The notes beneath the pieces are model-generated. The model was given only the letters and a program-made list of their open reading frames with translations, did not search any database and was not told the origin of the DNA. From Pseudomonas tructae (lineage in GTDB: Bacteria; Pseudomonadota; Gammaproteobacteria; Pseudomonadales; Pseudomonadaceae), in the NCBI RefSeq assembly GCF_004214895.1, contig NZ_CP035952.1:1243501-1307500 (forward strand): a stretch of DNA of 64,000 bases, given 5' to 3'. Position 1 is the first letter of the stretch, and each line of letters starts with the position of its first letter. The translations under genes were made by a program, and so were the position numbers. Shown piece by piece: positions 36,384 through 45,210 of this stretch.

Positions 36384-38402
36384 ATGTTCGGTAAACTAAG
36401 TCTGGATGCGATTCCGTATCACGAGCCGATAGTCATGGTGACCATTGCCATGATCGCGCTCGGCGGTCTCGCGTTGATCGGTGCAATCACCTATTTCAAG
36501 AAATGGACCTACCTGTGGTCCGAGTGGCTGACCTCGGTCGACCACAAGAAAATCGGGGTGATGTACATCATCGTCGCGATGATCATGCTGCTGCGCGGCT
36601 TTGCCGACGCCATCATGATGCGTACGCAGTTGGCCATGGCCACTGGCGGCTCCGAGGGCTACCTGCCTCCCGAACACTATGACCAGATCTTCACCGCTCA
36701 CGGTGTGATCATGATCATCTTCATGGCAATGCCATTCTTCACCGGCCTGATGAACCTGGCCCTGCCTCTGCAGATCGGTGCGCGTGACGTTGCCTTCCCG
36801 TTCCTGAACTCCCTGAGCTTCTGGCTGCTGGTGTCCGGCGTCGTGCTGGTCAACGTCTCCCTGGGTGTCGGTGAGTTCGCCAAGACCGGCTGGGTTGCCT
36901 ATCCGCCGCTGGCGGGTATCCAGTACAGCCCTGGCGTGGGTGTCGATTACTACATCTGGGCGCTACAGCTGTCCGGCTTGGGTACGACGCTAACGGGTGT
37001 CAACTTCCTCGCCACCGTGCTGAAAATGCGCGCGCCTGGCATGAAGCTGATGGACATGCCGATCTTCACCTGGACCTGCACCTGGGCCAACGTTCTGATC
37101 GTCGCGTCGTTCCCGATCCTGACCGCCGCCCTGGCACTGCTGACGCTTGACCGTTACATGGATTTCCACATTTTCACCAATGAACTTGGTGGCAATCCGA
37201 TGATGTACGTCAACCTGTTCTGGGCCTGGGGTCACCCTGAGGTTTACATCCTGATCCTGCCGGCCTTCGGTGTGTTCTCGGAAGTCACCTCGACCTTCGC
37301 TGGCAAACGCCTGTTCGGCCACAAGTCGATGATCTACGCTTCGGGCGCGATCGCGGTACTGGGCTTTGCGGTATGGTTGCACCACTTCTTCACCATGGGT
37401 TCGGGCGCCAGCGTCAACACCTTCTTCGGTCTGGCGACCATGCTGATCTCGATTCCGACCGGGGTTAAGCTGTTCAACTGGCTGTTCACCATCTACCAGG
37501 GCCGTCTGCGCTTCACCGCGCCAGTCTTGTGGACCCTGGGCTTCATGGTGACCTTCTCGATCGGTGGTATGACCGGCGTGCTGCTGGCTGTTCCAGGTGC
37601 TGACTTCGTTCTGCACAACAGCCTGTTCGTGATCGCCCACTTCCACAACGTGATCATCGGTGGTGCGGTGTTCGGCTACATTGCTGGCTTCGCCTTCTGG
37701 TTCCCGAAAGCCTTCGGCTTCACCCTGAACGAGAAGTGGGGCAAAGCTGCCTTCTGGTTCTGGATCTCCGGTTTCTACGTGGCCTTCATGCCACTGTACG
37801 CACTGGGCTTCATGGGTATGACCCGTCGTCTGAACCATTCCGACAACCCACTGTGGGAACCCTACCTGTACGTAGCCGTGTTCGGCGCCGTGCTGATCCT
37901 GTTCGGTATCGCCTGCCAGCTGATCCAGCTGTACGTGTCGATTCGCGACCGCAAGGACAACATGGACGTGACCGGCGACCCATGGGGCGGCCGTACCCTG
38001 GAATGGTCGACTTCGTCGCCACCACCGTTCTACAACTTCGCCACCATGCCTGAGAACGTCGATCTGGACGCCTGGCACGAAACCAAGAAAGCCGGTATCG
38101 CGTACAAGGTTCCAGCCAAGTACGAAGCGATCCACATGCCGAACAACACCTCCACCGGTGTGTTCATGGGCTTGCTGCTGACCGTGTTCGGTTTCGCCTT
38201 CATCTGGCACATCTGGTGGCTGGTTGGCGTAAGCCTGATCGGTACCATCGCGGTCTTCGTCGCCCATGCTGCTCGTGACGACCAGGGCTACATGGTTCCA
38301 GCCGAGGAAGTGGCGCGCATCGAAGGTGAGCGCATGAAGTCCCTGGGCCTGGCTACCGGTACGCCGGTTGGCGCACGTGTCGAATCGTTTGAGCGGGTTT
38401 AA
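36384..38402 (+). CDS. cyoB: Cytochrome o ubiquinol oxidase subunit I
   Basis: 672 residues, about 15 transmembrane helices. The binuclear-centre motif WGHPEVY (H284, cross-linked Y288), the HHFFTMG histidine pair for CuB, and HFHNVIIGG for the heme ligands are intact. Catalytic and proton-pumping subunit of the bo3 oxidase. It begins 3 bases after cyoA. Confidence 0.98.
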   Translation: MFGKLSLDAIPYHEPIVMVTIAMIALGGLALIGAITYFKKWTYLWSEWLTSVDHKKIGVMYIIVAMIMLLRGFADAIMMRTQLAMATGGSEGYLPPEHYDQIFTAHGVIMIIFMAMPFFTGLMNLALPLQIGARDVAFPFLNSLSFWLLVSGVVLVNVSLGVGEFAKTGWVAYPPLAGIQYSPGVGVDYYIWALQLSGLGTTLTGVNFLATVLKMRAPGMKLMDMPIFTWTCTWANVLIVASFPILTAALALLTLDRYMDFHIFTNELGGNPMMYVNLFWAWGHPEVYILILPAFGVFSEVTSTFAGKRLFGHKSMIYASGAIAVLGFAVWLHHFFTMGSGASVNTFFGLATMLISIPTGVKLFNWLFTIYQGRLRFTAPVLWTLGFMVTFSIGGMTGVLLAVPGADFVLHNSLFVIAHFHNVIIGGAVFGYIAGFAFWFPKAFGFTLNEKWGKAAFWFWISGFYVAFMPLYALGFMGMTRRLNHSDNPLWEPYLYVAVFGAVLILFGIACQLIQLYVSIRDRKDNMDVTGDPWGGRTLEWSTSSPPPFYNFATMPENVDLDAWHETKKAGIAYKVPAKYEAIHMPNNTSTGVFMGLLLTVFGFAFIWHIWWLVGVSLIGTIAVFVAHAARDDQGYMVPAEEVARIEGERMKSLGLATGTPVGARVESFERV

Positions 38403-38405
38403 TCA

Positions 38406-39035
38406 ATGTCCAGTCATGTAATTAACGCTGATACTCATGCTCATGGTCACGACCATGGGCATGACGACCACCACCACGACTCGGGCCAGATGACCGTATT
38501 CGGTTTCTGGCTGTACCTGATGACCGACTGCATCCTGTTTGCGTCGCTCTTCGCCACCTACGCGGTGCTGTCCGGCAGTTTTGCCGGCGGCCCGTCGGGT
38601 CACGATATTTTCCAGCTGGACTTCGTCGCGGTTGAGACCGGCCTGCTGTTGCTGTCGAGTATCACCTTCGGCTTCGCCATGTTGCAGATGTTCAAAGGCA
38701 ACAAGGGCGGCGTGCTGGGCTGGTTGGCCATCACCTTCCTGCTGGGTGCGGGCTTCATCGCGATGGAAGTCTATGAGTTCCATCACCTGATTGCCGAGGG
38801 CTTTGGCCCGCAGCGCAGTGGCTTCCTGTCGGCGTTCTTCGCGCTGGTCGGTACCCACGGTCTGCACGTAACCGCAGGTCTGATCTGGATGGCGGTCATG
38901 ATGTACCAGATCAACAAGCACGGTATCACTGGTACCGCCAAGACCCGCATGAGCTGCCTGAGCCTGTTCTGGCACTTCCTGGACGTGGTCTGGATCTGCG
39001 TGTTCACCGTCGTGTATCTGCTGGGGGTTCTGTAA
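38406..39035 (+). CDS. cyoC: Cytochrome o ubiquinol oxidase subunit III
   Basis: 209 residues, five transmembrane helices, with [24 protein letters not shown] and the conserved [12 protein letters not shown] and [15 protein letters not shown] segments. The N-terminus is rich in histidine and aspartate (about residues 6-28), which could bind metal; this is common in pseudomonad CyoC. It follows cyoB by 3 bases. Confidence 0.97.
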   Translation: MSSHVINADTHAHGHDHGHDDHHHDSGQMTVFGFWLYLMTDCILFASLFATYAVLSGSFAGGPSGHDIFQLDFVAVETGLLLLSSITFGFAMLQMFKGNKGGVLGWLAITFLLGAGFIAMEVYEFHHLIAEGFGPQRSGFLSAFFALVGTHGLHVTAGLIWMAVMMYQINKHGITGTAKTRMSCLSLFWHFLDVVWICVFTVVYLLGVL

Positions 39036-39368
39036 ATGGCTAACGCACATAACAGCCACGCCGAGGGCAACCACGGTAGCGTCAAGTCCTATGTGATCGG
39101 TTTCGTCCTGTCGATCATCCTGACGGCGATTCCGTTCGGCCTGGTGATGTTCCCGAGCATGCCCAAAGACATCACGATCATGGTCGTGGTGGCCCTGGCG
39201 GTCATCCAGGTCGTGGTTCACCTGGTGTACTTCCTGCACATGGACCGTTCTGCCGAGCAGCGCTCCAACGTGTCGACCTTCCTGTTTACGGTAATGGTCA
39301 TTGCACTGTTGGTCGGCCTGTCGCTGTGGATCATGTTCAGCATCCACACCAGCATGATGGCGAAGTGA
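39036..39368 (+). CDS. cyoD: Cytochrome o ubiquinol oxidase subunit IV
   Basis: 110 residues with three transmembrane helices and the conserved QVVVHLVYFLHMD segment. A small accessory subunit that aids CuB incorporation. Its ATG directly follows the cyoC stop codon. Confidence 0.96.
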   Translation: MANAHNSHAEGNHGSVKSYVIGFVLSIILTAIPFGLVMFPSMPKDITIMVVVALAVIQVVVHLVYFLHMDRSAEQRSNVSTFLFTVMVIALLVGLSLWIMFSIHTSMMAK

Positions 39369-39379
39369 GGTAAGACGAC

Positions 39380-40267
39380 ATGTCCGTTAAGCACTTTATC
39401 CAAATCACCAAACCGGGGATCATTTTCGGTAACGTGCTTTCTGTGGCAGGCGGTTTTTTCCTTGCCGCGCAAGGGCATGTCGACTTCATGCTGTTCCTGG
39501 CCACGGTGATTGGCACTTCGCTGGTGGTGGCGTCCGGTTGCGTGTTCAACAACTGCATCGACCGTGACATCGACATCAAGATGGAGCGCACCAAGAACCG
39601 TGCGATGGTCCAGGGCCAGATCTCGCTGAAAGTCGCGCTGGCCTACGCCACCCTGCTCGGGGTGGCCGGCCTTGGCCTGCTGTACGTGCAGGCCAATGCC
39701 CTGGCGGCGCTGTTCGGCCTGATCGGCTTTGTCATCTACGTCGGGTTCTACAGCCTGTACCTCAAGCGCAAATCGGTGCACGGCACCCTGGTTGGCAGCC
39801 TGTCCGGTGCCATGCCTCCGGTGATCGGCTACTGCGCGGTGAGCAACAGCTTCGACCTGGCTGCACTGACCCTGCTGGTGATGTTCAGCCTGTGGCAAAT
39901 GCCGCATTCCTACGCCATTGCGATCTTCCGCTTCAACGACTACCTGGCCGCATCGATTCCGGTGCTGCCGGTCAAGCGTGGGATCCTGGTGGCCAAGAAG
40001 CACATCCTCTGGTACATCGTGGCGTTCCTGGTAGCGACCCTGATGCTGACCCTGGGTGGCTATGCCGGCATGAGCTACATGGCCGTTGCCGCAGCCATGG
40101 GCATGTACTGGTTGTACATGGCCTGGACCGGCTACAAGGCGGTGGACGATCGTCTGTGGGCCCGCAAGCTGTTCGTGTTCTCGATCTTCACCATCACCGC
40201 CCTGAGCGTGATGATGTCGCTGGACACCAAGGTGCCGACCGAGTTGTTGCTGACTTACGCACACTGA
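39380..40267 (+). CDS. cyoE: Heme o synthase (protoheme IX farnesyltransferase)
   Basis: 295 residues, about nine transmembrane helices, UbiA-type prenyltransferase. The aspartate-rich [18 protein letters not shown] motif (about 55-73) binds the farnesyl diphosphate. It makes heme o for the oxidase and is the last gene of the operon, closed by a strong terminator. Confidence 0.97.
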   Translation: MSVKHFIQITKPGIIFGNVLSVAGGFFLAAQGHVDFMLFLATVIGTSLVVASGCVFNNCIDRDIDIKMERTKNRAMVQGQISLKVALAYATLLGVAGLGLLYVQANALAALFGLIGFVIYVGFYSLYLKRKSVHGTLVGSLSGAMPPVIGYCAVSNSFDLAALTLLVMFSLWQMPHSYAIAIFRFNDYLAASIPVLPVKRGILVAKKHILWYIVAFLVATLMLTLGGYAGMSYMAVAAAMGMYWLYMAWTGYKAVDDRLWARKLFVFSIFTITALSVMMSLDTKVPTELLLTYAH

Positions 40268-40284
40268 TTCATCAGCGTGTAATG

Positions 40285-40319
40285 AAAACGCCCCAGGCTG
40301 CGAAGCCTGGGGCGTTTTT
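40285..40319 (+). terminator. Rho-independent terminator of the cyo operon
   Basis: AAAACGCCCCAGGCT and AGCCTGGGGCGTTTTT form a stem of about 15 bases with a short loop and a T-run, 17 bases past cyoE. The A-run on the other side makes it potentially bidirectional. Confidence 0.9.
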
Positions 40320-40337
40320 GTTTGTGCGTGCAGTCTC

Positions 40338-40361
40338 ATCGCGGGGCAAGCCCGCTCTCAC
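40338..40361. repeat. Single REP element
   Basis: One copy of the same REP core as at 6.3 kb (ATCGCGGGGCAAGCCCGCTC followed by TCAC), lying between the cyo terminator and the isonitrile operon. No inverted partner is nearby. Confidence 0.8.
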
Positions 40362-40378
40362 AACGACCGAAACTGCTG

Positions 40379-40410
40379 TTGACAAGTACCCCGGGTTTGC
40401 CGGATTTTAT
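40379..40410 (+). promoter_or_regulatory. Candidate promoter of the isonitrile operon
   Basis: A consensus -35 TTGACA (40379-40384) is followed at 18 to 20 bases by GATTTTAT as a weak -10. It lies about 75 bases before the first isonitrile synthase start. No Fur, LexA or other known operator is evident in the 165 bases between the terminator and the ATG. Confidence 0.3.
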
Positions 40411-40483
40411 CGCCGCGCAGGTAGGGAATATCTGCGCATGGCCAGAGGATACTGGCCGTGATCCACCACACAAGGGATTGTTC

Positions 40484-41479
40484 ATGACCGAGCCAAACGC
40501 CGTTGCTCAACGGGCGTGCCTTGCGCCGCTGCGCGAGCGCTACACCTCTTTGCACCTCGATACCGCCCTGCAGGTACTCGACTGCCTGTTCCGCCGCCGC
40601 AGCCTGGCTCCTGGTCAGGATGACGAACTGTCCGCAGACGTGCTCGAGCCGCATCTGGACAAGGTCCTCAAGGCAATCGAAAGCGGCCAGCGCATCGAAA
40701 TGGTGCTGCCTGCCTTTCCGGGTAAATCGCCGAACCGGCAGAAGACCCTCAGCCACCTGCCCGATCTTGCCGAGCGCCATGCCATCGACGAGCTGCAGCA
40801 CCTGTGCGCAGAAATCCAGGCCCTTTACGCGCCGGGCGCATTGATCCACATCTGCTCCGACGGCTATGTGTTTTCCGACCTGGTGCGGGTGCCCGATGCC
40901 CACGTCAAGGACTACACCGATGAGATCCAGCGCTACGCCGAACAGCACTATCCGCACAGTTTTGCTCTGTTCGACCTCAAGGACGCCTACCCACAGCTAG
41001 GCTGCCTGGACTCCATGCGCGAAGAGCTGATGATCGAGTACGGTCAGTCGCTGATCGCGCTCGGCCAGCGCTTTCAGGATGAGCCGCACATGATGCTGAT
41101 GTACTGCGGCATTCACCGTTTCTTGTCCGAAGATTACTCGGGCCTTGCCGAGTTCACCGGCATGAGCCTCAATGCTGTGAAGAAGATCGCCAAACCGGCC
41201 TCCCAGCGCGTGATCCAGCGCAGCGAGGCCTGGAGTGCGCTGCTGCAAGCGCGTTATCCACAGTGCCTGCGCCTGTCGATCCACCCGCAATTGGCCGTGT
41301 CGCAGAAAATCGGTATTCGCCTGGTGCCCACCAGCGACCTGTGGCGCACGCCCTGGCACTCGGTGGCGATCAAGCGGCGTGGCGTGGTGATGCTCGACAA
41401 GCGCAGCAACATCGACGAGCGCTACAGTCGCCTGGTGTTCCGCCAGGGTCGTCCTTGCCACTACGCCAGCGCGCAATGA
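40484..41479 (+). CDS. Isonitrile (isocyanide) synthase, PvcA/DIT1 family, stand-alone
   Basis: 331 residues from ATG 40484 with AAGGGA upstream. It carries the PvcA/IsnA core: PAFPGKSPN (76-84) and CSDGYVFSD (124-132), then the DIT1_PvcA C-terminal part. Family enzymes convert the amino group of tryptophan or tyrosine to an isonitrile using ribulose-5-phosphate as the one-carbon source. The common FPCKSPN or FPFKSPN motif is FPGKSPN here. Its stop overlaps the HAD start (ATGA), and a second isonitrile synthase lies two genes on, so the two may form different isonitriles or act as a complex. Substrate unproven. Confidence 0.88.
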   Translation: MTEPNAVAQRACLAPLRERYTSLHLDTALQVLDCLFRRRSLAPGQDDELSADVLEPHLDKVLKAIESGQRIEMVLPAFPGKSPNRQKTLSHLPDLAERHAIDELQHLCAEIQALYAPGALIHICSDGYVFSDLVRVPDAHVKDYTDEIQRYAEQHYPHSFALFDLKDAYPQLGCLDSMREELMIEYGQSLIALGQRFQDEPHMMLMYCGIHRFLSEDYSGLAEFTGMSLNAVKKIAKPASQRVIQRSEAWSALLQARYPQCLRLSIHPQLAVSQKIGIRLVPTSDLWRTPWHSVAIKRRGVVMLDKRSNIDERYSRLVFRQGRPCHYASAQ

Positions 41480-42183
41480 TGCCTGCACCGCTAACGGCAG
41501 ACGCCGTGATTTTCGACCTTGATGGCACGCTGGTCGATACCTTGCCGGACATCGTCTGGTGCCTTAACCAGGTGCTGCAGGAGCAGGGTTACCCGCCGTT
41601 GCCCCTGGAGACCATCAGTGCCTATGTCGGCGGTGGCACCGGGGCGATGCTCGAACGGGTCGCTGCGCGCCTGGGCATTGCTGACGACAAGGCCCTGCAT
41701 GAGCGTTACATCGCCTGCTACCAGAACCATCTGGTGCAGTTCTCGCAGCCCTACGCGGGCATCCTCGAGCTGCTCAAGGGTTGCCGACAACTGCACCTGC
41801 CCTTGGCCATTGTCACCAACAAGGCCCAAGACATGGCGCTGCAGCTGGCAACGCAGTTGTTCCCTGCGGGCACTTTCCAGATTGTGCTTGGTCAGCGCTT
41901 TGGCCAGCCGCTCAAACCGCAACCTGACGCAGCGCTGGAAGCCGCTCGGCACCTTGCGGTGGAGCCTGGGCGCTGCCTGTTCGTGGGCGACACGGTGATC
42001 GACCTGATGACCGCGCGCGCAGCGGGCATGCAGGCTGCGGCCGTGACCTGGGGCTACGGCCGGCTCTATGCCTTGCAGGCGCAGGCAGCGGACCTGTACT
42101 GCGATCAACCGGTGGATTTGCTGCACGTTCTGCGCAAGGCCGACACCACTTGCCAAACTGGCACGCTCGCCAGCCAATTTTGA
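41476..42183 (+). CDS. HAD-superfamily phosphatase, phosphoglycolate phosphatase-like
   Basis: 235 residues from ATG 41476 (ATG 41479 is equally possible). HAD motif I FDLDGT (D14 and D16), motif II in IVTNK, and motif IV FVGDTVID are complete, with a helical cap of the PGP/Gph type. It overlaps the upstream isonitrile synthase by four bases and lies 27 bases before the fused synthase, so it is an integral operon member. A sugar phosphate or phosphorylated by-product of the ribulose-5-phosphate-consuming synthases is a reasonable substrate guess; a duplicate Gph is the alternative. Confidence 0.85.
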   Translation: MMPAPLTADAVIFDLDGTLVDTLPDIVWCLNQVLQEQGYPPLPLETISAYVGGGTGAMLERVAARLGIADDKALHERYIACYQNHLVQFSQPYAGILELLKGCRQLHLPLAIVTNKAQDMALQLATQLFPAGTFQIVLGQRFGQPLKPQPDAALEAARHLAVEPGRCLFVGDTVIDLMTARAAGMQAAAVTWGYGRLYALQAQAADLYCDQPVDLLHVLRKADTTCQTGTLASQF

Positions 42184-42210
42184 AACACCACCTCTCAAGG
42201 AAGATAGGTC

Positions 42211-43971
42211 ATGCAACACAAGGACACCTGGATCAAGGCGGTCAGCGACGTGCTGGCGGGTTATCTGCTCAAGGACAGCGACGATCGCTTCGACGCGGCG
42301 GGCAGGGCCAACCTGGCGCAGAGCCTTGCGTACTTCTACGAACAGCAAGCCCCCGTTCGCCTGGTGCTGCCTGGCTTTCCGTGCAAGTCGCCGAATGCCC
42401 GTGACCAGACCTTCGGTGTGCTGCCCGACTACGGCGAAGCCATGGCCATCGAGCGCCTCGATCAACTGGGCCAGGACATCGCCGCGCTACATGCACCAGG
42501 TTGCGTGGTGTCGATCCTCAGTGACGGCACTACCTTCAACGACATCGTCGGTGTGCCCGACGAGGTGCGCAAAACCTATAACCAGGCGCTGCGCGAGCTG
42601 TGCACGACCCACACGATCAACTGGGTCAGCATGGAGGACCTGTTCCCCCAGGCCAGCAGCGCCGATGCCGTGCGCGCGACCCTGGTCAAGCAGGCGCGCC
42701 TGCCCTGGAAGAACGTCGAGGCGCTGATCGAGCAGAGCCGCACCGACGAAACCCTCAGCCACGCCCACGACAAGCTTTGCAGCCACCTCTACAACGACTT
42801 GCGGCTGTGCCGTGAAGCCGGCCAGAGCGAGGACGAGCACCTGCTGCAGATCGGTTACAAGGCCTACCAGATGATGTTCCGCGGCCAGGCGCTGAATGCA
42901 GCGGTCAACCGCTTCTTCCCTGATGACATTCGCCTGTCGGTGCACCAGTACGACAACGCCGGGCCAAAATTCACCCTGGCCCTGGCGGACGGCCTGGAGC
43001 GGGTGTCCAGCCCCTGGCACGCCGTGCCGGTGCGCCATCTGGATGGCAGCCAGACCCTGCGCGGCCATGCCGAGGTTGATATCGACAAGCACGTGCTGGT
43101 GCAGTATCAGGGCCGTCCTTGGCTCTATCACCAGACCACTGGCGAAGCACTGCAAGGCTTCGAGTTCCAGATGCAGAAGCTGCCACTGTTCGGCTTGCTG
43201 GTACGGGACCCGCTGGGCCTTGGCTTCGAGCGTTTCTCGACGCAGTTGCTGGAATCGTTGGTGGAAACCTTCGGCTTTGTCTGCCTGCGTGGCTGTCAGT
43301 TCGAGGACCGCGACAGCTTTGCCCGCGATTGCGAGCGCTTTGGCACCATCTATCAGTGGGCCTTTGGCAAGGTGCACGTGGTCAAGCCGGCCGACAAACC
43401 CGAAGGTGTCGTGCATTCGCTGGAGAAGACCCCGCTGCACTGGGACCTGAACATGCTGCCCGACAGCGACGCCCAGGTTCTGCGCGATCCGAAGTTCTGC
43501 GCCAGCAAGTTCATGCTCTATTGCAAGACGCCGCCACAAGCGGGCGAAGGCCAGACCACCATCGTCGATAGCCGCAACGCCCTGCGCAAGGTTGGCAACC
43601 AGGTGGCGCGGCAGTGGCAGGCGGTGGACATCACCTACTACACGCGCATGACCTACTTCGGTGGGTCGCCTCGTCATTACGGCCTGGTGGACCTGCATCC
43701 GCGTACCGGTGAACGCATCCTGCGCTATCAGGAAGGTACCGATTCGACCCTGCAGACCCTGAGCCAGGAAGTCCAAGGCTATGACGAACAGGCCCAGCAG
43801 GCGCTGCTTGAACAGCTCGACGCGCTGGTCTACGACGAGGACTGTCTGATTGCCCACGACTGGGTCGAAGGGGACCTGGTGCTGATCGACAACTACCAGA
43901 CCCTGCACGGGCGTCTGCCGATGTCGCCGGCGTCGGCTTCGCGCGAGCTGTGGCGGGTACAGGTCTACTGA
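42211..43971 (+). CDS. Isonitrile synthase fused to Fe(II)/2-oxoglutarate dioxygenase (PvcA-PvcB-like)
   Basis: 586 residues. The N-terminal half (about 1-300) is a second DIT1/PvcA domain with GFPCKSPN (55-62) and LSDGTTFND (103-111). The C-terminal part (about 320-586) is a TauD-type dioxygenase with metal triad H410xD412 (LHWDLN) and H566 (TLHGR), and a 2-oxoglutarate-binding arginine near R578/R582. In paerucumarin and rhabduscin biosynthesis these activities are separate proteins, the oxygenase performing oxidative decarboxylation of the isonitrile amino acid to a vinyl isonitrile. The fusion suggests direct channelling. AAGGAAG precedes the ATG. Confidence 0.88.
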   Translation: MQHKDTWIKAVSDVLAGYLLKDSDDRFDAAGRANLAQSLAYFYEQQAPVRLVLPGFPCKSPNARDQTFGVLPDYGEAMAIERLDQLGQDIAALHAPGCVVSILSDGTTFNDIVGVPDEVRKTYNQALRELCTTHTINWVSMEDLFPQASSADAVRATLVKQARLPWKNVEALIEQSRTDETLSHAHDKLCSHLYNDLRLCREAGQSEDEHLLQIGYKAYQMMFRGQALNAAVNRFFPDDIRLSVHQYDNAGPKFTLALADGLERVSSPWHAVPVRHLDGSQTLRGHAEVDIDKHVLVQYQGRPWLYHQTTGEALQGFEFQMQKLPLFGLLVRDPLGLGFERFSTQLLESLVETFGFVCLRGCQFEDRDSFARDCERFGTIYQWAFGKVHVVKPADKPEGVVHSLEKTPLHWDLNMLPDSDAQVLRDPKFCASKFMLYCKTPPQAGEGQTTIVDSRNALRKVGNQVARQWQAVDITYYTRMTYFGGSPRHYGLVDLHPRTGERILRYQEGTDSTLQTLSQEVQGYDEQAQQALLEQLDALVYDEDCLIAHDWVEGDLVLIDNYQTLHGRLPMSPASASRELWRVQVY

Positions 43972-44076
43972 GTGATGCCCTGGCAGCGGGTTCCGTTGTC
44001 AGGGTGTCTTTCCGCCTGTTGGTGGTGGCTGGGCTGCAATAGTGTGTGCCGATCCTCAACTTCACAGGATCATGGC

Positions 44077-45207
44077 ATGAGCATTTTGACCGTTTACTTT
44101 TGTGGCACCGGTTCTCACCGCTTCGACGACAAGAACCCCAACTTTTGGAACGGCGAGCTGGTTTCAACCCTGGCTGCCAACGACCAGGGCAGGGAGTTTG
44201 CCCACTGGGTGGCCATCGATGGCCCAGGCAGTGACAATCTGCAAGCCGATGAACTGTTCATCCAGACCAAGGCCTACGGGCTTTCCGGTACCTTGTTCGG
44301 CAAGGGCTGGGAAGAGAACGTCAACCACGCCCTGCACGTCATCAAAGGCTCGTTCGCCTGGCAGCGCAAAACCCTAAGCGAAGCTGAGTACAAACAGCTC
44401 AAGGCCGCCGGCATTCCCATCGAGGATGTCGATAAAATCGGCTCCTGGTTCTGGCGTACCTACAGCTACGGCAATCGCGTGGTGACACCGCAGCAACTGC
44501 AGGAGCAGATCATCAAGATGTTTCGCAAGAACGGGCCACTGCCGACCCAGGTCAACCTCGTGGGCTGGAGCCGCGGCGGAGTGAGCTGCCATATGCTGGC
44601 CAATGCCATGCTCGGGGACAGCAGCCTCAAGCACATCCCGGTGAATATCTTTGCCATCGATCCGGTACCGGGCCTGTTGAACTTTCAGGCGCATCGGGTT
44701 CAGTTGGGCGACAACGTCAAGCAGTACGTCGGTTTCTATTCCCGTGATGAGCGGTCCAAAGGCTTTGCCTGCGTTGTGCCCAGGACCCATGGCTCGACCC
44801 GTTGCCACATCTATCCGATGCCGGGCCGGCACGCGACGCTGGTGGGCAACGCTTCGGCTGATGGTGCTGGCGCTGGCAAAGTGCTGGTCGAGCCTGGGCT
44901 GATCGTGCGCCACTTCGCCGAAGTCTGCCTGAGCCGCTGGGGGGTCAAGTTGCAAAAGATGCTCAACCTCAGCGACCAGGCGCTTGCGCAGTATCACCAG
45001 ACGCTAGTACGGGACGAGAGCCGCTATCAGGCGATGCGCAGCCACTCCTACACCATGCTCACCGAGTCGGACAAAAACGAGCGTGCGGTAAGCCTGGGCA
45101 GCGAGGGCAGGGCCTTCACCGGTGTATCCGGCACGGCCTTTGCGCCTGATCGCGGCCTGGCGGCCGCAGTCAGGTGGGAAACCAACGCCTACAAGGAGAT
45201 TCGCTGA
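44077..45207 (+). CDS. GxSxG alpha/beta hydrolase-like protein, lipase-like, function unknown
   Basis: 376 residues from ATG 44077 with AGGA 7 bases upstream. It begins with a beta strand and FCGTGSHRFDD, has GWSRGG with candidate nucleophile S165, then FAIDPVPG (D195) and GRHATL (H252), the S-D-H order of alpha/beta hydrolases. Nucleophile context SRGG and the FCGTG start recall DUF2235/Tle-type lipases, but I cannot assign a family. No signal peptide or T6SS gene is nearby. It lies 105 bases after the fused synthase; whether it shares that transcript is open. Confidence 0.6.
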   Translation: MSILTVYFCGTGSHRFDDKNPNFWNGELVSTLAANDQGREFAHWVAIDGPGSDNLQADELFIQTKAYGLSGTLFGKGWEENVNHALHVIKGSFAWQRKTLSEAEYKQLKAAGIPIEDVDKIGSWFWRTYSYGNRVVTPQQLQEQIIKMFRKNGPLPTQVNLVGWSRGGVSCHMLANAMLGDSSLKHIPVNIFAIDPVPGLLNFQAHRVQLGDNVKQYVGFYSRDERSKGFACVVPRTHGSTRCHIYPMPGRHATLVGNASADGAGAGKVLVEPGLIVRHFAEVCLSRWGVKLQKMLNLSDQALAQYHQTLVRDESRYQAMRSHSYTMLTESDKNERAVSLGSEGRAFTGVSGTAFAPDRGLAAAVRWETNAYKEIR

Positions 45208-45210
45208 GAC

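Noticed and set aside
36990..38267. 425-residue minus-strand frame opposite cyoB
   Set aside because: Shadow of a highly conserved oxidase gene; histidine/glutamine-rich nonsense composition.
42487..43908. 473-residue minus-strand frame opposite the fused isonitrile synthase
   Set aside because: Antisense shadow; the plus strand carries intact DIT1 and TauD motifs.
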